Assembly (NCBI GenBank): GCA_030527015.1
Contig: JAUNBR010000005.1
Coordinates: 1-64,000 of the forward strand
Source: Planctomycetia bacterium
GTDB lineage: Bacteria > Planctomycetota > Planctomycetia > Pirellulales > Thermoguttaceae
DNA length: 64,000 bases
Direction of reading: 5' to 3'
Position 1 is the first letter of the stretch. The number at the start of each line of letters is the position of its first letter. The position numbers and the translations under genes are program-made. The notes beneath the pieces were generated by a model, which was not told where the DNA came from, did not search any database, and worked only from the letters and a program-made list of their open reading frames with translations. Below, one piece after another: positions 58,189-64,000 of this stretch.

Positions 58189-58656
58189 ATGCGCTTTATT
58201 TTAATCGATAAAATAAAAGAAATTATTCCTGGGGATTCCATTACCACCACAAAAAGTTTGTCGATCGCCGAAGAGTATCTGGCTGATCATTTTCCTGGTT
58301 TCGCAGTACTTCCTGGCGTTCTTATGCTGGAAGCGATGACTCAGAGTGCTGCATGGCTCATCCGTATTACTGATAATTTTAAAAATAGCGTGATCACACT
58401 AAAAGAAGCAAAAAATGTTAAATATATTCATTTTGTAACTCCTGGAGAAACTTTAACTATTTATGTTTCTTTGATTGATCACAGTGAAAATTTAACAAAA
58501 GTTAAAGCAGAGGGTTATGTAGGAGAGAAGCTCGCACTATCTGCGAAACTAATAATGAAAAGTATGAATATCGCTGATGAAGATCCTGTGAAAGCATGGA
58601 AAGATAAGGAACTTACAGAAGAAATGAAGAAAATTTATAGTCTGTTAACCCAGTAA
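58189..58656 (+). CDS. FabZ-like 3-hydroxyacyl-ACP dehydratase (first copy)
   Basis: The 155-residue protein is a hot-dog-fold dehydratase. DHFPGFAVLPGVLMLEAMTQ contains the catalytic pair His34 and Glu48, the spacing seen in FabZ. It would remove water from 3-hydroxyacyl-ACP. The C-terminal ~20 residues are helical and charged, slightly longer than FabZ. It opens a plus-strand row of dehydratase, ACP, dehydratase and ketosynthase, but with 500-800-base gaps, so each may have its own promoter. It is not the lpxA-linked FabZ type. The specific substrate is unknown. Confidence 0.87.
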   Translation: MRFILIDKIKEIIPGDSITTTKSLSIAEEYLADHFPGFAVLPGVLMLEAMTQSAAWLIRITDNFKNSVITLKEAKNVKYIHFVTPGETLTIYVSLIDHSENLTKVKAEGYVGEKLALSAKLIMKSMNIADEDPVKAWKDKELTEEMKKIYSLLTQ

Positions 58657-59222
58657 GATTCTCCAATTTTTTATACAGTTTCCTTATATTTTATATCCGA
58701 TGCACTTAAATTTCCTTTTTTTATGCATTTATGAAATATAAAAATTTTTTTGCCGTAACACAAAATGGGAGGTTTAAGTAAAATCGTCACACGTTTTTTC
58801 TCAAAAACCACTATAGAATAATATACATAAAACATTTTTGAAAAATTGCTGATTATTACTTTATTTTTATCTGTTTTTTTTCGATAAAGAAAATTAAGTT
58901 GTATCAGTTTTGTATCTGATACACGCTATTTTAGGTACATCCAGTATTTTCCCTGTGCACACAGACGGGAAAATACCGCTTTTTCGTTACGATTAAAATG
59001 GAAATTTAAATAGAATCAAAATAAAATTACTAAAAAATGTATGCAGCAGCGCCTCATGAAACAGACATTTTAGAAGTAAAACGAGTATAGAAAACACTTT
59101 AATTTTGTACGAACAATTTAATAACTGCTGTTAAGTTTTATTTCAAAAATAGAAGATTTTAAACAAAAAACAGTATTCTTTTTATCTTGTTCATGGTCAA
59201 GTATAATAAATTTGGAGATTAA
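58657..59222. other. AT-rich gap with degenerate element remnants
   Basis: A poorly kept reverse element is at about 58690-58785, and arm fragments occur near 58910-59030 (GATACACGCTATTTTAG and GGAAATTTAAATAG). TATAAT occurs at 59202, but so close to the acp start that it may not be a promoter. No gene is present. Confidence 0.5.
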
Positions 59223-59615
59223 ATGATGGAAATGGATCCGGTAATTTTTGAAAAAGTTAAGGCGATTCTTATGGAAGCTTTAGGTGCGGATGACGATGAA
59301 GTTACCCAGGAAGCCACGTTAGTGGGTGACTTGGGCGCAGAATCGATCGACTTTTTGGATATCGTATTTCAGCTTGAAAAAGCGTTCGATATAAAAGTAG
59401 AACGCGGCGAACTGTTCCCGGAAGATATTCTGAGCAATAATTCTCCTTATGTCGAAAACAGCCGAGTGAATGCGGAAGGTCTCGCCCTCCTGAAAGAACG
59501 GCTTCCATTCATCGATCTGACAGAATTTGAAAAAAATCCAGTCGTCCAGGAGTACGCCAGCCGAATAACCGTGGCCGATATGTGCCGTTTTGTGCAGACG
59601 AAATTAAATAAATAA
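59223..59615 (+). CDS. acyl carrier protein with an extended loop
   Basis: The 130-residue protein is an acyl carrier protein. The phosphopantetheine attachment Ser41 is in LGAESIDFLDIVFQLEKAF, the standard ACP helix II motif. It is longer than the usual ~80 residues because of an insert between helix II and the last helix (about residues 66-110), which is seen in some planctomycete ACPs. It lies between two FabZ-like genes and ahead of a ketosynthase, so it likely carries intermediates for a dedicated acyl chain. TTGGAGATTAA stands directly before the start. CoaD at 33.3 kb makes the CoA precursor of its arm. Confidence 0.92.
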   Translation: MMEMDPVIFEKVKAILMEALGADDDEVTQEATLVGDLGAESIDFLDIVFQLEKAFDIKVERGELFPEDILSNNSPYVENSRVNAEGLALLKERLPFIDLTEFEKNPVVQEYASRITVADMCRFVQTKLNK

Positions 59616-59626
59616 AATAATTTTTT

Positions 59627-59762
59627 CCTGCATCTGAAAATCAGATGCAGGCATTATTATACCAGATACATTATAAAATTCCGTTTCCCCGGCATTTTGC
59701 TTCGCTGAAAATGCCTGCTTTTAGTGCCACAAAAAACGGAAATTTAAAGTGGAACCAGGTAT
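59627..59762. repeat. acp hairpin followed by a TATAC element
   Basis: CCTGCATCTGA-AAA-TCAGATGCAGG (59627-59651) is a perfect 11 bp stem, 11 bases past the acp stop codon, probably its terminator, although no proper T-run follows. Five bases later a near-consensus reverse hairpin element begins (59657-59762), which may have replaced the T-run. Confidence 0.78.
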
Positions 59763-60454
59763 ATATTTCGTCAAAAATAGATTTTATTATAAATAATCTT
59801 CGCACAAATTTAGATTTTATAAAATATCTGACAGATAAGAAAATTTGTCTGAATAAGACACGAAAATTTTTCCATATAAGATTTTCTGAAAATATATTAC
59901 CTGAATTTATTTGCGTTTTTATCCGTCATTACTGTAAAAAATTTCAAAATACACCAGCACTGACTTAAATTTTAGTTTTGTAAACCATTTAAGTATCAAG
60001 AATGCTGAAAAGAATTTAAATTTTATAAAGTATGTCGAATATTAAACATAAGTAAAGAGGATAATTTTATATTTTGAAATCTAAAAGAAAAAACTTATTT
60101 TTAAAATAGAAACATGTACGTCGGCATTATTTTCTGTGCACCTGTTTCGTTTTAAATTTCCATTATTTTATCCTCCTGTCACTAATTTTGTGAAATAAAG
60201 AACAGAGAGGAAATGTAAATTTATAGCTTACCATGGTAATGTACAATAATTTTTAAAATAAGTTTTGGATTTTGAGAAAAGTTATAAATGCGTTCTGGCC
60301 GTTATTTTGAAATATATTTGAATTTTATTTTAAATTTTCGTTTTTTGTATTTTGGAAACAGACATTTTATTATGCTGACCTGCTGACAGATTAACGAAAT
60401 TTTATGGTGCATCGGGCACGATAATCACACAGTAATCAAGAATCAAGGAAAGAT
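59763..60454. other. AT-rich gap before the second dehydratase
   Basis: Degenerate element arms occur near 59960-60040, 60145-60235 and 60325-60420 (TTTTAAATTTTCG and GAAATTTTATGGTGCATCGGG), but no well-formed copy. No gene or terminator is evident. Confidence 0.45.
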
Positions 60455-60976
60455 ATGCGCTGGTACTGGATCGACAGATATACAAAATTTGTACGCGGGA
60501 AGTGTGCGACTGCCATTAAAAACATCACTTTATCTGAGGAACATCTTCACGATCATTTTTTATATTATCCGATCATGCCTGCACCACTAATTGTAGAGGG
60601 AGTGGCACAAGCTGGCGGCCTATTAATCTGCGAATACCGTGAGTTTCGCGAAAAAGTCGTTTTAGCTAAATTAAATAAAGCGATTTTTCATTTTGATGTT
60701 CGTCCTGGAGATACGTTAATTTACCATGTGAATGTGGATTTTTATAATAGTCAGGGCGCACAGATTTCAGCCACAAGTCATGCGAACGGTAAATTACATG
60801 CAGAATTCCAGATGATGTTTGCATATGTGACGGGAGAATACACCGAACGAGAATTTTATAAATTAAGTGATTATCGGCACCTGCTTCATAATTTTGACGC
60901 TTATTCCATCGGAACGGATGAAGAAGGGAATCCGATCGAAGAACCAGAATGTCTGAAAAATGCCACGCATTTTTAG
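60455..60976 (+). CDS. FabZ-like 3-hydroxyacyl-ACP dehydratase (second copy)
   Basis: The 173-residue protein is a second hot-dog dehydratase. His34 and Glu48 are in the same places as in the gene at 58189 (HDHFLYYPIMPAPLIVEGV), but the usual FPG after the His is FLYY and the following PG is PA. It may therefore accept a different chain or have altered activity. FDVRPGDTLIYHV is the conserved central strand. The C-terminal ~35 residues are acidic and extra to FabZ. AAGGAAAG lies before the start. Neighbours suggest a role with the ACP and the ketosynthase. Confidence 0.83.
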   Translation: MRWYWIDRYTKFVRGKCATAIKNITLSEEHLHDHFLYYPIMPAPLIVEGVAQAGGLLICEYREFREKVVLAKLNKAIFHFDVRPGDTLIYHVNVDFYNSQGAQISATSHANGKLHAEFQMMFAYVTGEYTEREFYKLSDYRHLLHNFDAYSIGTDEEGNPIEEPECLKNATHF

Positions 60977-61391
60977 TTATTTAAAAAGTTTTTTGAATTT
61001 AACACAAATTATATATAAAATTTCTCATTTATAATCCGGTTCATTCCTATTTTAAAATTTTATACTGGCGCAACAAAAATTGCACATTTATAAAAAATTT
61101 GTCAGTCCATCCGAGAATAAACACTTCTGTATTCGTGACAGGTAACAGATTTAGATTTTAAAATTTTTAGAAGATATATTTTTGAAAAGTTTTAGTAAAC
61201 AGCGTAAAATATTAAAGATACACAAAATCAGATATTTTGTATATTTTTCAAAACAAAAAATTTTATACCAAGTTTTAGTTCAAATTTCCTTTTTGTACAG
61301 CTCTAAAATTCGGCATCTTTTGCATAGCAAAAATGCTGGCCGGCCAGTCGACGTACAGAGGAAGTAGGAATTTATTAGTGTATCGGATATA
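60977..61391. repeat. gap with a forward TATAC hairpin element
   Basis: A forward copy at 61264-61391 has a longer tip insert (CTGGCCGGCCAGTCGACGTA). The 280 bases before it are AT-rich, with no feature. Confidence 0.68.
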
Positions 61392-61453
61392 AAATGTGGT
61401 ATCCTTTTATTTAGAGTTTTTAAAAGCGAATAAAATTTTGTGGAGGAAGCGTC

Positions 61454-62737
61454 ATGAGACGGCGTGTAGTAGTAACGGGAATTGGCGGTGTCACCCCTTT
61501 AGGCTCTGATATGGAGGTGGTGTGGAAGCGTCTGCTGGCTGGGGAATCGGCAGTAGATCATATTACTCGTTTTGATGCATCCAGTTTCCCTACGAAAATT
61601 GCTGCAGAGGTTAAAAATTGGGATGTTTCTGAAGTCGGAGAAGATGTAAAACGCTGGGAAAACCAGGGTCTGCACACTCAATTTGCGATCGGCGCCGGAA
61701 AAAAAGCAGTCGAAGATTCCGGTATTCTTGATTCTCCTTTTGATCCATTACGTTTTGGAGTTTATACCGGCAGCGGAGAGGGACAGCAGTTTTTTCCGCG
61801 TTTTGCCAGAATGATGGCATCCGGATGTGAAGATGGAGAGGAATTTTCACTGGTTAAATATATCGAAGAAGGACTGAAAGATTTTGACGCAGAAAGTGAA
61901 TTCGAACAAGAACCGAATATGCCTGCAGCACATCTGGCCGCCATGTTTAATGCGCAGGGGCCGAATGTAAATTGTTTAACCGCATGTGCCGCCAGCGTTC
62001 AGGCCGTGGGCGAAGCGACAGAAATGATCCGTAACGGAGAATGTGACATCATGATCTCCGGCGGCGCGCACAGCATGATTCACCCCATGGGAGTTATGGG
62101 ATTTAATCTTTTAACTGCATTAAGTACGAATAACGAAAATCCGCGTGGTGCCAGCCGGCCTTTCGACGCAAAACGAGATGGTTTCGTTTTAGGAGAGGGA
62201 GCGGTTATTGTTATTCTGGAAGAATATGAACGTGCAAAAAAGCGTGGTGCGAAAATTTATGGAGAAATCGCAGGTTATGGTTCTTCTGCAGATGCTTTTC
62301 GCATTACAGATACCCACCCAGACGGACGTGGTGCTATTTCTTGTATCGAAATGGCGCTAAAAGACGCAGACTGTGCGTTAACTGACATCCGTTACATTAA
62401 TGCACACGGTACTAGCACCACAGTAAATGATAAAGTAGAAACACTGGCCATAAAAAAAGTTTTCGGTGATTATGCTTACAAAATCCCGACTTCCAGTACA
62501 AAAAGTATGATCGGACACATGATCGCGGCGGCAGGCGCAAGTGAAATGACTTACTGTCTGTACGCGATGCGCGACAGTATGGTTCCGCCGACAATTAATC
62601 AAGAAGAGAAGGATCCTCTGTGCGATCTGGATTATGTTCCAAATATAGCGCGTGAAGTTCCTGATATTAAATATGCCATGACGAACAGTTTTGGTTTCGG
62701 CGGCCAAAACGTCTCAATTATCGTCAAAAAGATTTAA
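61454..62737 (+). CDS. fabF: beta-ketoacyl-ACP synthase II family protein
   Basis: The 427-residue thiolase-fold enzyme is a FabF-type ketosynthase. The nucleophile Cys178 is in NCLTACAASVQ. His318 is in INAHGTSTTVND, Lys350 and His355 are in STKSMIGHMIAAAGASEMT, and GFGGQNVSIIV ends the protein. It condenses malonyl-ACP with an acyl-ACP. The length is slightly above FabF (about 412), with a short insert near residues 125-160. GGAGGAAGCG stands just before the ATG. It closes the FabZ-ACP-FabZ-KS row and is followed by a strong terminator. It could be the housekeeping FabF or one devoted to a special lipid. Confidence 0.93.
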   Translation: MRRRVVVTGIGGVTPLGSDMEVVWKRLLAGESAVDHITRFDASSFPTKIAAEVKNWDVSEVGEDVKRWENQGLHTQFAIGAGKKAVEDSGILDSPFDPLRFGVYTGSGEGQQFFPRFARMMASGCEDGEEFSLVKYIEEGLKDFDAESEFEQEPNMPAAHLAAMFNAQGPNVNCLTACAASVQAVGEATEMIRNGECDIMISGGAHSMIHPMGVMGFNLLTALSTNNENPRGASRPFDAKRDGFVLGEGAVIVILEEYERAKKRGAKIYGEIAGYGSSADAFRITDTHPDGRGAISCIEMALKDADCALTDIRYINAHGTSTTVNDKVETLAIKKVFGDYAYKIPTSSTKSMIGHMIAAAGASEMTYCLYAMRDSMVPPTINQEEKDPLCDLDYVPNIAREVPDIKYAMTNSFGFGGQNVSIIVKKI

Positions 62738-62770
62738 ATGAATTATGATAATATATCATAAACACCTTTC

Positions 62771-62796
62771 GGCGGTCTTTTTGGCCGCTTTTTTTA
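62771..62796 (+). terminator. intrinsic terminator after the ketosynthase gene
   Basis: GCGGTC-TTTTT-GGCCGC forms a 6 bp GC-rich stem (one G-T pair) followed directly by seven T's, 34 bases past the stop codon. Confidence 0.9.
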
Positions 62797-63060
62797 TACA
62801 TTCAAAAAATTTTTAGTTTCACCTTATGTGAAAATCTCAAAAAGTATTATCGCACATTTTAAATTTCGTATATATTAAAAACCCGGTTTTATACGAACAA
62901 AAATTATTCTATTTTATTAATATTCCTTCATTTCTTAAAACTTTTCTTATTTTTTGTGTTTTTTTACAGAATTATGATAAACGAAAAAATAAATGGAAAT
63001 CCATTTTTATGAATATCTTTTTTTTCATACTACTTCCTTTTTATTTTTTTTTCTGGTGTT
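62797..63060. other. AT-rich intergenic sequence
   Basis: No gene or intact hairpin element is visible. A single ATTTTAAATTTCG arm-like string occurs near 62860. The prs promoter begins at its end. Confidence 0.5.
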
Positions 63061-63066
63061 ATAATA
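63056..63066 (+). promoter_or_regulatory. extended -10 promoter for prs
   Basis: TG-T-TATAAT is an extended -10 element. The -35 region is poor, as expected for this class. Transcription would begin near 63073, about 180 bases before the prs start. Confidence 0.55.
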
Positions 63067-63072
63067 AAAATG

Positions 63073-63253
63073 TCTAATGTTTTTAAGAGAACGCCTGTAA
63101 ATTTTGTGCCCTCAGTCAGTTAGGCAGTCCGAACGGTGGAGACTGCCCGAACTTTTGTGACCGAAAGTAGCAGGAACTTAAGTAAAATTTGTTAAATCTG
63201 TATTATTCATTTTTGTTTTAAAAATTCTTCATTTTAGAAGAGGGTTTCCTTTC
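63073..63253 (+). ncRNA. candidate structured leader RNA of prs
   Basis: The leader is richer in G and C than its surroundings. It contains a 7 bp stem GGCAGTC / GACTGCC (63123-63129 with 63141-63147) around the loop CGAACGGTGGA, then CCGAACTTTTGTGACCGAAA and GTAGCAGG. A purine-rich linker follows to the GAGGG ribosome-binding site. It looks like a folded regulatory RNA but does not match a riboswitch class I can identify. A separate small RNA is the alternative. Confidence 0.45.
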
Positions 63254-64000
63254 ATGAAAATATTTAGTGGCCGCGCAAATATCCCCCTGGCAAAAAGAGT
63301 CTGTGAATACCTGGGTCAGCCTCTGGGAAAATTATCGATTATTAATTTCCCAGACAGTGAAATTTTTTGTAAAGTTGATGAAGATGTCCGCGGCAGAGAT
63401 GTATTTCTTATTCAGCCCACGTGTTTACCTGTAAATGAAAATTTAATGGAATTACTGATTTTAATTGATTGTTTTCGCCGCGCCAGTGCGAAACGAATTA
63501 CAGTAGTCATTCCATATTTTGGGTATGCACGGCAAGACAGGAAAGATGAAGGGCGTGTGCCGATTACGTCGAAATTAGCTGCGAATTTACTTACACGTGC
63601 AGGAGTAGACCGCATATTAACGATGGATCTTCACGCGGAGCAGATTCAGGGATTTTTTGATATTCCAGTCGATCATTTATATGCTGCACCTGTACTAAAC
63701 GCATATTTTAAGTCACTAAATTATTCACCACATGATCTTGTCGTGGTAAGTCCAGATGAAGGGAGCATTAAACGTGCATTAAAACATCAGGATTATTTAG
63801 GGTCAGATCTGGCGATCGTGGATAAACGCCGATCCAGCGCAGAGGACACAAAACAGGCGAATTTAATTGGGGCCTCTGTTAAAGATCGTGTGGCCATTCT
63901 TTTTGATGACATGATTAGTACCGCCGGATCCATATGCGGAGCTGCGAACATGGTTAAGAATGCAGGTGCAGCAAAAGTTTATATCGCTGCTTCTCACGGC
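63254..64000 (+). CDS. prs: ribose-phosphate pyrophosphokinase (3' end outside the window)
   Basis: The 249 residues visible are the N-terminal four-fifths of PRPP synthetase, which makes phosphoribosyl pyrophosphate for nucleotide, His and Trp synthesis. It begins MKIFSGRANIPLAKRV, with the FPDSEIFCKVDEDVRGRDV regulatory section. VIPYFGYARQDRKDEGRVPI is the flexible ATP-binding loop, TMDLHAEQIQGFFDIPVDH is the conserved PRPP-synthase signature, and ILFDDMISTAGSI is the ribose-5-phosphate loop. The frame is open at the window edge; homologues are about 315 residues. GAGGG precedes the start. Confidence 0.96.
   Translation, partial: MKIFSGRANIPLAKRVCEYLGQPLGKLSIINFPDSEIFCKVDEDVRGRDVFLIQPTCLPVNENLMELLILIDCFRRASAKRITVVIPYFGYARQDRKDEGRVPITSKLAANLLTRAGVDRILTMDLHAEQIQGFFDIPVDHLYAAPVLNAYFKSLNYSPHDLVVVSPDEGSIKRALKHQDYLGSDLAIVDKRRSSAEDTKQANLIGASVKDRVAILFDDMISTAGSICGAANMVKNAGAAKVYIAASHG

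Noticed and set aside
284-61391. The hairpin elements as rho-independent terminators of adjacent genes
   Set aside because: They are in both orientations, often several in a row, lie inside the rpsB operon and upstream of genes, and mostly lack a following T-run. Several genes have a separate proper terminator.
63073-63253. prs leader as a known riboswitch, SRP RNA or tRNA
   Set aside because: The strings do not match the ykkC/PRPP, glutamine or SAM consensus I remember, nor the SRP helix-8 motif, and no cloverleaf forms.

Overview
The window looks like a chromosomal segment of a planctomycete with unusually low coding density. The evidence is the protein families: a cysteine-rich YTV-type wall protein (19901-21199), a TIGR03009-type planctomycete protein (37931-38905), a GYF_2/zinc-ribbon protein, several TPR proteins, a TPR-ExbB-ExbD module and a FabZ-ACP-FabZ-KS lipid cluster. 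The genus cannot be fixed from sequence alone; a Pirellulales-like lineage is a guess. lpxC, a Skp/OmpH-like chaperone and a SurA/PrsA-type isomerase imply a Gram-negative envelope with lipid A. I count 43 genes covering about 39 kb, roughly 61 percent. I saw no tRNA, rRNA, insertion sequence, CRISPR array or phage gene.

Layout. 0.6-7.9 kb: a class I glutamine amidotransferase, a lipoprotein, a 625-residue unknown and a GYF_2 protein. 8.3-13.6 kb (minus): large TPR protein, ExbB/TolQ and ExbD/TolR. 13.9-23.5 kb (minus): FemAB-like transferase, LpxC, Skp-like chaperone, TatD nuclease, YTV protein and a GT4 glycosyltransferase. 23.9-32.1 kb: small lipoprotein, nucleoside hydrolase, ThiF-like enzyme and two TPR proteins. 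32.7-40.2 kb: rpsT, coaD, a TM1266-like protein, a Sua5-YwlE fusion, FmdB zinc ribbon, a membrane protein, the TIGR03009 protein and a Ser/Thr kinase. 40.5-45.9 kb (minus): rpsB-tsf-pyrH-frr followed by accD. 46.7-54.4 kb: TGS GTPase, sugar isomerase, double-parvulin isomerase and aroF-pheA. 56.0-64.0 kb (plus): smpB, ricT, fabZ-acp-fabZ-fabF and a truncated prs.

The dominant unexplained feature is a family of roughly 70-80 copies of a ~105 bp imperfect palindrome present in most intergenic gaps, in both orientations and never inside a gene. The ends are TATAC...GTATA. The outer arms carry TTTAAATTTCCG and CGGAAATTTATAGTG, and the inner stem GGCATTTT / AAAATGCC is closed by a conserved CAGCGAAGC loop. 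Together the copies make up about an eighth of the window. They lie between every gene of the rpsB-tsf-pyrH-frr block, abut stop codons, sit next to or inside terminator hairpins, form one seven-unit tandem array (26813-27445), and show paired stem changes, arm swaps and near-identical recent copies. In the feature list I call it the 'TATAC hairpin element' (a label of mine). 'Forward' means the strand reading GGCATTTTCAGCGAAGC.

Other points of note: smpB appears to start at ACG; tRNA t6A synthase and arginine-phosphatase domains are fused in one protein; and prs has a long, apparently structured leader behind an extended -10 promoter.
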